64,000 bases of DNA, from contig JAVYML010000001.1 in the NCBI GenBank assembly GCA_038736355.1, positions 186,001-250,000 of the forward strand, in the 5' to 3' direction. A program made the translations under genes and the position numbers. The DNA comes from Candidatus Hadarchaeales archaeon (GTDB lineage Archaea > Hadarchaeota > Hadarchaeia > Hadarchaeales > WYZ-LMO6). Shown here one piece after another: positions 26,025 to 33,201 of the stretch. The notes under the pieces were generated by a model. That model worked only from the letters and a program-made list of their open reading frames with translations, had not been told where the DNA came from and made no database searches. The first letter of the stretch is position 1. Each line of letters opens with the position of its first letter.

Positions 26025-27192
26025 CCCTCCCCACCTTCGAAAGAGCAGCGGAGAAAAGGGAAATCGCGCAGAAAATGGCTCCCAAGAAGAGGAAGGCTGG
26101 ATCGTAACCTCGCTTGGAAAGGGGACTGAAAAGGGCCACGGTGATCACGAGGCCTCCGAGGTTGCCCGAGGTGAGGATCACACCCGAAGCACCACCACTG
26201 TATTTGGGTCCTATCTCCGGCAGGAGGGGAGGATAGGCCAACAGGAGGGGAGGAACACCTCCCGCCATCACACCTCCCACGAACACCAGCAACCAAGTGG
26301 AAAAACCATAGGCCTCAAGCCAAGCCAAGAAGAGGAGGGGGCCGGAGAGGAGGGAACAGAGAATGAGGAAGGCCCTGAACTTTCCCGTTCGGTCCGCCAG
26401 GGGAGGCCATATCAGGTTTCCCACCACCATTCCCACCACGGCAAGGGCGGAAAGGGCTCCTGCCTCCCCGGCCCCTACCCCAAAAACTTCCTGAACGGCG
26501 TGGGTCAAACCACCCGTGTAGGAAACGAAGGCTCCGAGGAAAAGGAACTGGGAAAAAGCGAGCAACCAGACGTTGCGACTCCTCATGGCGTGGGATAGGC
26601 TTTCCTTTAAAGGTACACCCCTATGCCCACCCGTGGGTGGTTCTCTCGCGAAGAAAAACCAGAAAAGGGAGGAGAAGAACATTCCCATTCCCGTACAGAA
26701 GAAGGCCCATCTCCAAGAGGGAAAGAGGGCACCCGTGAAGAGTCCCGCGGAGATTCCTAGCCCCATCGAACTCACGTATATTCCTGAGGCCGATCCCGTT
26801 TCCCCTTCGGGGAACCATTCCCCCACCATCTTGGGAAGGTTGGGTACCACCAAACCCATCGAAGCACCTACCAGAAAAGTTAGGAACCAGAGGAGGAGGA
26901 AACTCTGGGAAAGGGCCCTAGCCGTTGCCACCACCGAGCCCAGCAGGATGCCCGCGAGAACCGTTCTCCTCACCCCGAGCTTATCCCCCACTGCCCCTCC
27001 CGGTATGCTGCTCAAGGCTGCTGCCAGCGTAGGGGCGGTGAGGAGGAGGTAAAGGTGATCCGTGGAAAGGCCTAAGGAAGAGGAAAGCTCTTCCTCCAAG
27101 GGAGGAAGGATGTACCAGCTGTAGTTTACGAAGAAGATCAAAAGCCATGCCAGCGTTAGGATGACCCATCTGTATGGAGAGGCTTTCAACAT
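26014..27192 (-). CDS. MFS transporter (12 TM, organic-acid/nitrate type)
   Basis: 392 residues with twelve membrane helices. The A motif GGAVGDKLGVRRTVLAG follows TM2, and the second-half copy is PPLADRTGKFRAFL. GLVVPNLPKMVGEWFPEGE resembles nitrate/nitrite and organic-anion MFS members. It is convergent with the FadH-like gene, overlapping by 11 bp, and divergent from pth2. With the transporter at 21025 it brackets the AOR/FadH genes, so it may import their substrate. The substrate is not proven. Confidence 0.88.
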   Translation of the reverse strand: MLKASPYRWVILTLAWLLIFFVNYSWYILPPLEEELSSSLGLSTDHLYLLLTAPTLAAALSSIPGGAVGDKLGVRRTVLAGILLGSVVATARALSQSFLLLWFLTFLVGASMGLVVPNLPKMVGEWFPEGETGSASGIYVSSMGLGISAGLFTGALFPSWRWAFFCTGMGMFFSSLFWFFFAREPPTGGHRGVPLKESLSHAMRSRNVWLLAFSQFLFLGAFVSYTGGLTHAVQEVFGVGAGEAGALSALAVVGMVVGNLIWPPLADRTGKFRAFLILCSLLSGPLLFLAWLEAYGFSTWLLVFVGGVMAGGVPPLLLAYPPLLPEIGPKYSGGASGVILTSGNLGGLVITVALFSPLSKRGYDPAFLFLGAIFCAISLFSAALSKVGRARA

Positions 27193-27242
27193 TATCCGTG
27201 GATCTACCTCCTTTTATCCCATGCCCCCGGAAGTAGTTGGGG

Positions 27243-27608
27243 ATGAAATCCTTCAGGTACAAGCAAGTAATGGTCGTAAGGGAAGATCTGTCCATGAGTA
27301 GGGGAAAGCTTGCCGCCCAAGTAGCACATGGGGCCGTGCTTGGAGCGGAGGAATGTAGGAAAAAGAAGGAGGAATGGTTCAGGGGATGGATGGAGGAAGG
27401 ACAGAAAAAGGTGGTGGTTTCGGTTCCTGGGGAAAACGAGTTGAGGGAACTCTTCAGGGAGGCAAAGGAGCTCGGATTGCCCGCGGGACTGGTGGAGGAT
27501 GCCGGACTTACCGAACTTCCTCCTGGAACGGTCACAGTGCTGGCCGTCGGACCGGCACCCTCCGAGTTGGTGGACAGGGTCACGGGAAAACTGCCCCTCT
27601 TGAGGTGA
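27243..27608 (+). CDS. pth2: Peptidyl-tRNA hydrolase, archaeal type (Pth2)
   Basis: About 121 residues. It frees tRNA from stalled peptidyl-tRNA. The family core KQVMVVREDLSMSRGKLAAQVAHGA is fully conserved, followed by GLPAGLVEDAGLTELPPGTVTVLAVGPAP with the catalytic Asp/Thr region. ATG 27243 is chosen because KSFRYKQV follows as in relatives; a TTG two codons earlier is also in frame. It ends 3 bp before thiL, so they are likely co-transcribed. Divergent from the MFS gene. Confidence 0.96.
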   Translation: MKSFRYKQVMVVREDLSMSRGKLAAQVAHGAVLGAEECRKKKEEWFRGWMEEGQKKVVVSVPGENELRELFREAKELGLPAGLVEDAGLTELPPGTVTVLAVGPAPSELVDRVTGKLPLLR

Positions 27609-27611
27609 AGG

Positions 27612-28559
27612 ATGAAGCTGAGCGAAGTGGGGGAAAGGGAACTCCTCAAAGAGGTGAGGAGGCTCTTTCCCCAAGCCCCCTGGGTGGAGGTGGGGATAGG
27701 GGACGATGGAGCCGTCCTCAAACCCATGAAGGAGAAACTGGTGGTCTGTTCCGACATGCTCACTTCCAGCAGTGACCTCCCCAAGGGGATCGACCTCTTC
27801 TATCTGGGCTGGAAGGCGGTGATTTCCAATCTCAGCGATTTGGCTGGCATGGGGGCTAGACCCATCGCCCTCCTCTTCTCCCTCGGTTTCCCCTCCGAGT
27901 TGGAAAGGAGGGAGGCGGAGAGGGTGCTGAGGGGAATAAAAGAGGCCTCTTCCCTTTACGGGGTACCCGTAGTGGGGGGGGATTTCAGTGGGTGCGAAGA
28001 GGTGGTGGTGAGTGGGACGGGAATAGGCGCCGTGAAAAGGGCCCTGCTGAGGAAGGGGGCTTCACCCGGTGACCTCCTCGCCCTAACGGGGGAGGTGGGA
28101 AAGGCGGCTGCCGGCCTGGAGATCCTACGAAAGCGGAAAAGGGGATATACCGAACTCGTGAGAAGCTTCCTCCAACCCAGGGCAAGGGTAAAGGAGGGGA
28201 GGGTGCTGGCAGAAGGAGGGGCGACCTCGGCCATCGATCTCTCGGATGGTCTGGCCCAAGCCCTCTGGAGGCTGGAGGAAGAGAGCAGGGTGAGGCTGGT
28301 GGTGGACTCCCTCCCCCTCTCTCCCCTCCTGAAGGAATTCTGTGAGGAAGAAGGCCTTTCCCCCCTGGATTTCGCCCTCTATGGTGGAGAGGATTTCGAG
28401 CTCCTCTTCACCCTTCCCCCCGTGCGCTGGAGATCCGTGAGGAGGATGCTCGAAGGGATGGGGTGCCAGGCCCATCTACTCGGAAGGGTGGAAAGGGGGA
28501 GGGGGGTCTTCTTGGGAAAGGAAAAACTTCCCGACAGGGGATACGAGCACTACCGCTAA
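27612..28559 (+). CDS. thiL: Thiamine-monophosphate kinase
   Basis: 315 residues. It phosphorylates thiamine phosphate to thiamine diphosphate. The ATP/Mg motifs IGDDGAVL, SDLAGMGARPIALLFSLG, GGDFSGCEEVVVSGTGIG and AIDLSDGLA are present, with YGGEDFELLFT near the C-terminus. The length is normal. It begins 3 bp after pth2. The stop codon shares the four bases CTAA with the stop of the convergent HAD gene. No other thiamine genes are in the window. Confidence 0.95.
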   Translation: MKLSEVGERELLKEVRRLFPQAPWVEVGIGDDGAVLKPMKEKLVVCSDMLTSSSDLPKGIDLFYLGWKAVISNLSDLAGMGARPIALLFSLGFPSELERREAERVLRGIKEASSLYGVPVVGGDFSGCEEVVVSGTGIGAVKRALLRKGASPGDLLALTGEVGKAAAGLEILRKRKRGYTELVRSFLQPRARVKEGRVLAEGGATSAIDLSDGLAQALWRLEEESRVRLVVDSLPLSPLLKEFCEEEGLSPLDFALYGGEDFELLFTLPPVRWRSVRRMLEGMGCQAHLLGRVERGRGVFLGKEKLPDRGYEHYR

Positions 28560-29446
28560 AAGACCCGACGCCAGCTTTTCCTATAGACCGCCCTGTACTT
28601 TCCGTGCTTTCTGGGTCTGCCGCGAGGAGGGGTGAAGCCCCTCCTGCAATCCGGACAGAGGAGGATGGGTCCGTCCTCGAACTCGTAGAGGGAAATGAAG
28701 GGGGAAGAACATATGAAACACTCCCTTCCCAAGGAATCGAGCTCCTCCTGGAGCATCTTCAAAGCCCCAGGAACCTCACGGATGGAGGGAACCACCGCGT
28801 CCGCTTCCGCCTGTTTGGGGGTGTGTGGGCTCAGGAGGACGAAGCGCATTCCCACTCCCTTGGCCCCCTTTCCATCTATTTCTGGACGATCCCCCACATG
28901 CACGGCCCTTTCCGGAGGAACTTCTAGTTCCCTGAGGGCCCTGAGGAAGATCTCCGGATGGGGCTTGCGATAACCTACCTCACCCGAAACCAGGATGGTC
29001 CTGAAGTATTTTCCCAGGCCCCTTTCCACCAAGAACTCCTTCGGAGCGGGACTCATGGAGTTGGAAATGGCTCCCAACCTGTAGGAGTTTGCCAGCTCCT
29101 CCACCACCCTCTTCGCTCCCCTCTTCAGCCGACGGGGGAAGGAAGAGAGGTAGAGGGAAAGCATCCTTTCCAGCAACTCCTCCTCCGGTTTCACCCCCAC
29201 CGCGAAGAGCTGGAGGGAGGAAAACTCTTGAAAGGACATCTCCAGGCCCTTCTCCCTCCTGAGCCTCAACTGGAGGAGGGCCTGGGAGGTGGCCCTTTTC
29301 CATTCCTCCTCCCTTACCGCGAAACCAAGGGAGGAGAGATGGGAAAGAACCCTCTTGGCATAAAGTCCGTGATCGGGTTTTCCTTCCGCCAGCGTTCCTC
29401 CCACGTCGAAGGTAATGGCCTCTATACCCCCTTCAGCCTTTTCCAT
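28556..29446 (-). CDS. HAD-superfamily hydrolase with C-terminal zinc ribbon
   Basis: About 296 residues. HAD motifs: AITFDVGGTLAEG (I; nucleophile Asp present, with Gly where the second catalytic Asp usually is), GAISNSMSP (II), GYRKPHPEIF (III) and VHVGDRPEIDGKGA (IV). From about residue 245 an added tail carries CFICSS and CPDC, followed by a basic segment (RGRPRKHGKYRAVYRKSWRR), a possible nucleic-acid-binding ribbon. The frame extends to 29638, but ATG 29446 fits HAD starts and still overlaps the upstream gene by 25 bp. Substrate unknown; the altered motif I may change the chemistry. Confidence 0.8.
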   Translation of the reverse strand: MEKAEGGIEAITFDVGGTLAEGKPDHGLYAKRVLSHLSSLGFAVREEEWKRATSQALLQLRLRREKGLEMSFQEFSSLQLFAVGVKPEEELLERMLSLYLSSFPRRLKRGAKRVVEELANSYRLGAISNSMSPAPKEFLVERGLGKYFRTILVSGEVGYRKPHPEIFLRALRELEVPPERAVHVGDRPEIDGKGAKGVGMRFVLLSPHTPKQAEADAVVPSIREVPGALKMLQEELDSLGRECFICSSPFISLYEFEDGPILLCPDCRRGFTPPRGRPRKHGKYRAVYRKSWRRVF

Positions 29447-30153
29447 AGCTCGTAGGCCCTCTCGTATCCCTTTTCGAGCACGAGGTCGACGAACCTCAGA
29501 TGCTCCCTCACCAGTTCCCTCACTTCTTCCTCCTCCAGCTTTCTTCCCCCAAACATCTCCTCCCTCATCCTCCCCAGGAGGAGATCCAGGGGCCTGCAGG
29601 GGGGATCCACCGTTCTCACCTCGGTTTCGAACCCCCATTCCGAAAGGAGGCGGACGAGTTCGGGGGTAGCATCCAGGCAGGCGTTCTCTTCTCCAGCCTT
29701 CGAGGCTATGAAATCGGCCTCGAGTTCAGCCACCTGAAGCCTGTTTTGTATTTCCCTCCTGAGCACCTCCTTCCATTCGGTCGTCGCTATCCTCCCCAGT
29801 TTCGCTCTGATGGTCAGACGCAGGAGGGCCAAGGCCGTTTCCCTTGAAAGCCTGTAGGAGGAGAGGTCCCTGTAACCGAAGACCTTGATCTTCCTTCCCC
29901 TCAAGACCCCCAGCAACCCCTCAAGGGCCCTCAGTTCCTGGAGATCCTCGGGTATCATCACTTTTCCTCTCCTCTCCATTTCCTCCACCACCTTTTCAGG
30001 ATCCTCCCCCCCGATCATCCTGCCCACGTACTCCGTGTGGTCCATCGGGAGATCGAGGAAGAGGCACTCGCAGGAAGGGGGGAGCATGAGCCCTGCCCTC
30101 CCCTTCGAGGAGCGCGTCTCGGCCGTTACCAGGACTTCCATCCTCCTGGCCAA
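29422..30153 (-). CDS. Conserved hypothetical protein in the AmmeMemoRadiSam-linked operon
   Basis: 243 residues with a TTG start behind GGGGAG; ATG 30141, which gives MEVLVTAETRSSKGRAG, is an alternative. The N-terminal strand with TAETRSSKG and LPPSCECLFLDLP looks like an enzyme fold, followed by mostly helical, acidic sequence. No catalytic motif or known family was recognised. It is 19 bp after the radical SAM gene, and its end overlaps the HAD start, so the three are likely one operon. Membership of an archaeal family of unknown function is likely. Confidence 0.7.
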   Translation of the reverse strand: MARRMEVLVTAETRSSKGRAGLMLPPSCECLFLDLPMDHTEYVGRMIGGEDPEKVVEEMERRGKVMIPEDLQELRALEGLLGVLRGRKIKVFGYRDLSSYRLSRETALALLRLTIRAKLGRIATTEWKEVLRREIQNRLQVAELEADFIASKAGEENACLDATPELVRLLSEWGFETEVRTVDPPCRPLDLLLGRMREEMFGGRKLEEEEVRELVREHLRFVDLVLEKGYERAYELWKRLKGV

Positions 30154-30172
30154 GTTCTCCCCAATTTTTCTC

Positions 30173-31219
30173 TCACTTCCTTCCCAAAAAGGTTGGAAGC
30201 TTCCCCACCAGGGGGATCTCCCTCCCGCAGCGCGGACACCTCCTTCCCTTCAGCCTGCATTCCTTCAGGGAAAGACCGAAACGCCTGAGGAGGAGCTCCC
30301 CGCAGGAAGGACAGTAGGTATTTTCGTACCTGTGTCCGGGAACGTTTCCCACATATACAAAATCCACCCCCTCCCTCACCGCCAGCTCCCGTGCCCTTTC
30401 CAGGGTGGAGACGGGTGTGGGTGGAACGGTGAACCTGAAGGAGGGATAGTAGGCGGTGAAATGCAGGGGTGTCTCCGGTCCTGCCTCCTTCAGGTGGCGA
30501 CGGATTAAGGAAAGCAACTGGTCCTCCCCATCGTTCAGTCCCGGAATGATGAGGTTCACGACCTCCACGTGTAGGCCCAACCTCCTGGCCAAGCCCACAT
30601 TCCTCCAGACCTTTTCCACATCCGCTCCGCAGTACTTTCTCACGACCTCTCCATCCCCCTTTACGTCTATGTTGATGGCGTCCAGTCCCGCATCCGCCAA
30701 GGCCCTCAGGGCCTCTTCGGTCATGTATCCGTTGCTCACAAAGGTGTTGTACAGTCCCCTTTTCCTCGCCAGCGGAAAGACCTCCAGGGCCCATTCGAAG
30801 AGGAGGGTAGGTTCGTTGAAGGAGAGGGAGGTTCCCTCGCATCCCTCCCTCAGGGTGAGTTCTACGAACTCCTCCGGACTCAGGTAGTTGGCCCTTTCAG
30901 GCTTGGGTTTACTCTTGGAAAGGGTCCAGTTCTGACACCATCCGCAGGTGAAGTTGCATCCCCAAGTTCCCACCGTGAGGGCCACGGACCCCGGCCAGAA
31001 GTGGTAGAAGGGTTTCTTCTCTATGGGATTGGCCGAAAGGGAAGAAATATCACCGTAGACGAGCGTCCTGAGTTCTCCATCCATGTTCTTCCTCGTCCCG
31101 CAAAAGCCCTCCTTTCCCTCCCCTATCTCGCACCTCCTCTCGCAAAGCCCGCACCTTACCCTGTTCCCTTCAAGCTTTTCCCAAAGGAGGGCCCTTCTTA
31201 CGGTGGGAAGGGACTCCAT
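30173..31219 (-). CDS. amrS: AmmeMemoRadiSam system radical SAM enzyme
   Basis: About 348 residues. N-terminal Cys pairs (GLCERRCEIGEGKEGFCG) precede the radical SAM motif CNFTCGWCQNW. Later features are SFNEPTLLFEW, YNTFVSNGYM and a C-terminal zinc ribbon (YCPSCGELLL and CPRCGRE). This arrangement matches the radical SAM member of the AmmeMemoRadiSam set, whose usual partners are Memo and AMMECR1; neither is here. The function is not settled in archaea. The frame continues upstream into tRNA-Asp, so ATG 31219 is chosen. It follows the tRNA by about 30 bp. Confidence 0.88.
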   Translation of the reverse strand: MESLPTVRRALLWEKLEGNRVRCGLCERRCEIGEGKEGFCGTRKNMDGELRTLVYGDISSLSANPIEKKPFYHFWPGSVALTVGTWGCNFTCGWCQNWTLSKSKPKPERANYLSPEEFVELTLREGCEGTSLSFNEPTLLFEWALEVFPLARKRGLYNTFVSNGYMTEEALRALADAGLDAINIDVKGDGEVVRKYCGADVEKVWRNVGLARRLGLHVEVVNLIIPGLNDGEDQLLSLIRRHLKEAGPETPLHFTAYYPSFRFTVPPTPVSTLERARELAVREGVDFVYVGNVPGHRYENTYCPSCGELLLRRFGLSLKECRLKGRRCPRCGREIPLVGKLPTFLGRK

Positions 31220-31249
31220 CCCCTTACTTGGAGGATGGAGTATAAGCAG

Positions 31250-31355
31250 TGGCGCCCTGGCCGGGATTTGAACCCGGGGCACAGGCTCGACAGGCCTGTA
31301 TGTTTGGTCTCGGGAACTCCTCGCCCCCGATTAGACCGGGCTACACCACCAGGGC
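31250..31355 (-). tRNA. tRNA-Asp (GUC) with a 27-nt intron in the D-arm
   Basis: Acceptor GCCCTGG pairs with CCAGGGC, discriminator G, and CCA is encoded (31250-31252). The anticodon stem CAGGC/GCCTG encloses CTGTCGA, giving anticodon GUC (31289-31291). The T-arm is CCGGG-TTCAAAT-CCCGG. Removing 27 nt leaves a D-stem GTGT/ACAT and a sequence close to other archaeal tRNA-Asp. The insert lies on the 3' side of the D-loop. It is downstream of 5S rRNA on the same strand and may share its transcript. Confidence 0.92.
31304..31330 (-). other. Non-canonical tRNA intron (D-arm) of tRNA-Asp
   Basis: The boundary is uncertain by one base (alternative 31303-31329). GGTCT (exon 1 end) pairs with AGACC (intron end). 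A 3-nt AAT bulge follows on the 5' side, then CGGG pairs with CCCG, and AAA forms a second bulge. Cutting between the second and third base of both bulges gives exactly this 27-nt intron and restores a fully paired D-stem. The outer helix is weak, so it is a relaxed bulge-helix-bulge element. Confidence 0.75.
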
Positions 31356-31422
31356 GCCAAACTTCCTTCCTCCACGCGATTAAAGAAATTTTCCCGCCCG
31401 GGATTGGCCTTTGGCCAAAGGT

Positions 31423-31544
31423 GGTTGGCGGCGTCCTGGAGTTCCCGTCCGCTTCCGCAGGACAGTACAGTCCAGATCGCTGGCGGGCTTAACTTCCGGG
31501 ATCGAACGAGACCGGGTGTTTCCCCGCCGCTATGGCCGCCAACC
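31423..31544 (-). rRNA. rrf: 5S ribosomal RNA
   Basis: About 122 nt on the - strand. The ends GGTTGGCGGC and GCCGCCAACC pair perfectly as helix I. The loop B/C region GGAAGTTAAGCCCGCCAGCG and ACACCCGGTCTC match archaeal 5S rRNA. It stands apart from 16S and 23S genes in this window. A TATA box lies about 25 bp upstream, and tRNA-Asp begins about 67 bp downstream on the same strand. Confidence 0.95.
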
Positions 31545-31563
31545 AAAAGGAAATGGGGGGAGA

Positions 31564-31573
31564 GTTATTTTAG
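31564..31573 (-). promoter_or_regulatory. TATA box for 5S rRNA
   Basis: On the - strand GCTAAAATAACTC is centred about 25 bp before the 5S rRNA 5' end (31544), the expected archaeal spacing. Confidence 0.6.
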
Positions 31574-31578
31574 CTTTG

Positions 31579-31830
31579 CTAAGGCTCCATCTCCACCTTC
31601 ACGAGTTCCCTCAGCTTTTCCGGATGGTTGGAGCTGAGATGTCTTAGGGCGATGGAGAAGAGAACCAGATCCTTGGCGAAGGAGGGATCCTGCCAGCTCA
31701 CCTCCCTGAGTAGCCCCAGTGCTTCCGAGAGTTGCCTTTTCACTTCCTCAGGCAACTCTTGGATCCAGGAAAGCTGGGAACCCCTGAAAAGCACCTCACC
31801 ACAAATCCCACACTTCACGACCACTTCCAT
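31579..31830 (-). CDS. Small conserved-looking protein with one CxxC
   Basis: 83 residues: N-terminal VVVKCGICGEVLFRGSQ with one CGIC, then a helical, Leu-rich region (LPEEVKRQLSEALGLLREV) and an acidic tail. Two further Cys would be needed for a zinc site, so a dimer or no metal is possible. It is divergent from the TRAM methyltransferase (49-bp gap) and ends just before the 5S rRNA promoter. No family was recognised. Codon pattern and position support a real gene. Confidence 0.55.
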   Translation of the reverse strand: MEVVVKCGICGEVLFRGSQLSWIQELPEEVKRQLSEALGLLREVSWQDPSFAKDLVLFSIALRHLSSNHPEKLRELVKVEMEP

Positions 31831-31878
31831 TCCTTTACCTTAGTTGACCCTCCTTTAATTACCCAGCTCAAACCATCG

Positions 31879-32994
31879 ATGTTGGTGAGACTCAAAATAA
31901 CGAAAATGGGGGAAGAAGGGGAAGGACTGGCGGAATGGGAGGGAAGGGAGATAAGGGTGCTCAACGCCCTCCCAGGAGAGGAGGTGGAGGCGGAGTTCCT
32001 CACGAGGGGGAAGACCCCCATAGCCGTGGCAAAGGAAATCCTCTCCCCCTCCCCCGATAGGAGAGAACCTCCCTGTCCCCTTTTTCCCCGTTGTGGGGGA
32101 TGCCAGTTCCAGCACCTCAAGTATCCCAAACAACTCGAGCTCAAGAGGAGAAGGATCGAAAAAGTCCTGGGGGAAAGGGTGGAACCACCCATAAGCAGGG
32201 GTGAACTGGGCTACAGAAACCATGCCAGACTAACGGCTAGAAGGGGGGAAGTGGGCTTCGTGAACAAGTTCACCCACGAGTTCGTAAGGGTGGACCGCTG
32301 TCTCCTCATGTCCCCTCTCATAAACGAGTTGCTTTCCAAAGTGCAGGGGAGGTGCTTCAGCACCATGGCTTCCATCAGGGTAGGAATAAGGACGGGAGAA
32401 TACCTCATCCAGCCCGACCTCTTCTTACAGGATCTGCCCACCGGACAGTCCTTTTATCACGAGATCCTGCTGGGAAGGAGGTTCAGGATTTCGGCTTCTT
32501 CCTTTTTCCAGACCAACACTGAAGGTGCGGAGGAGATGGTGAGGATGGTGAGGGAATGGGTGGGAAGCGCCGGAAAAGTGGTGGATGCTTATGCCGGGGT
32601 CGGGGTTTTCGCCGCCCTCCTTTCGGACCTCGCCTCGGAGGTCTTGGCAATAGAGGTCTCATCCTCCGCCGAAAAGGATGCGCTGCACAACCTAGGAGGA
32701 TTACCCAATGTGAAGTTCGTGAAGGGAAGAGTGGAGGAGATACTTCCGCTGGAAAACGTGGATGTTCTCCTTTTGGACCCTCCCAGGGAGGGATGCTCCG
32801 GGAGGGTCATAGAAGCCATCAACCTCTCTCCCCCCAGGAGAATCGTTTACGTCTCCTGTAACCCCACGACCCTGGGGAGGGATCTGGCCAAATTGAAGGG
32901 CTTCATCCTCGAGAAGGTCCAGCCCATAGACCTCTTTGCCCAGACCAAACATGTGGAATGCTTGGCCCTCTTGAGGAGGGAGGACCTACCCTAG
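31879..32994 (+). CDS. TRAM-domain RNA m5U methyltransferase (RlmD/TrmA family)
   Basis: About 371 residues. An N-terminal TRAM beta-barrel (KITKMGEEGEGLAEWEGRE) is followed by an iron-sulfur motif CPLFPRCGGCQFQHL, then the SAM domain: VDAYAGVGVFAALLSD, LLLDPPREGCSG and the catalytic VSCNPTTLGRDL. Archaeal members methylate uridine 54 in tRNA or a uridine in 23S rRNA; which one this does cannot be told here. The frame is open further upstream, but ATG 31879 gives MLVRLKITKMG, the normal TRAM start. Adjacent RNA genes on the opposite strand are tRNA-Tyr and 5S rRNA. Confidence 0.9.
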   Translation: MLVRLKITKMGEEGEGLAEWEGREIRVLNALPGEEVEAEFLTRGKTPIAVAKEILSPSPDRREPPCPLFPRCGGCQFQHLKYPKQLELKRRRIEKVLGERVEPPISRGELGYRNHARLTARRGEVGFVNKFTHEFVRVDRCLLMSPLINELLSKVQGRCFSTMASIRVGIRTGEYLIQPDLFLQDLPTGQSFYHEILLGRRFRISASSFFQTNTEGAEEMVRMVREWVGSAGKVVDAYAGVGVFAALLSDLASEVLAIEVSSSAEKDALHNLGGLPNVKFVKGRVEEILPLENVDVLLLDPPREGCSGRVIEAINLSPPRRIVYVSCNPTTLGRDLAKLKGFILEKVQPIDLFAQTKHVECLALLRREDLP

Positions 32995-33076
32995 CGGATC
33001 GGCTACTCCTCCCAAGACCAGACTAGAAAATGGCTTTGGGAGAAGGACCTTTCCATCTGGCTCCGAAACCTTTGAT

Positions 33077-33167
33077 TGGTCCCGCGGGGGAGATTTGAAC
33101 TCCCGACTTGCCGGTCTCGGCCTTGGGTCTACAGCCGGCCGCTCTAACCAGGCTGAGCTACCGCGGG
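33077..33167 (-). tRNA. tRNA-Tyr (GUA) with a 13-nt intron
   Basis: Acceptor CCCGCGG/CCGCGGG gives C1-G72, the archaeal tyrosine identity pair; discriminator A and CCA are encoded (33077-33079). The D-arm is GCTC-AGCCTGGTTA-GAGC and the T-arm GGGAG-TTCAAAT-CTCCC. The anticodon stem is GCCGG/CCGGC with loop CTGTAG(intron)A, so anticodon GUA at 33130-33132. The 13-nt insertion follows position 37, the canonical place. Confidence 0.94.
33116..33128 (-). other. Canonical anticodon-loop intron of tRNA-Tyr
   Basis: Thirteen bases (- strand ACCCAAGGCCGAG, exact register uncertain by one) separate position 37 from position 38. This is the standard archaeal site and would be cut by EndA, encoded at 48067-48600. 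Confidence 0.8.
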
Positions 33168-33190
33168 ACCTATTTTTCCTTGGACCTTTC

Positions 33191-33198
33191 CAGATAAA
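33191..33198 (-). promoter_or_regulatory. TATA box for tRNA-Tyr
   Basis: On the - strand GGGATTTATCTGG is centred about 28 bp before the tRNA 5' end (33167), between the DUF763 stop and the tRNA. Confidence 0.5.
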
Positions 33199-33201
33199 TC
33201 C

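Noticed and set aside
29447-29638. N-terminal extension of the HAD gene
   Set aside because: The Gly/Arg-rich extension is an out-of-frame read of the upstream gene; HAD motif I should be near the N-terminus.
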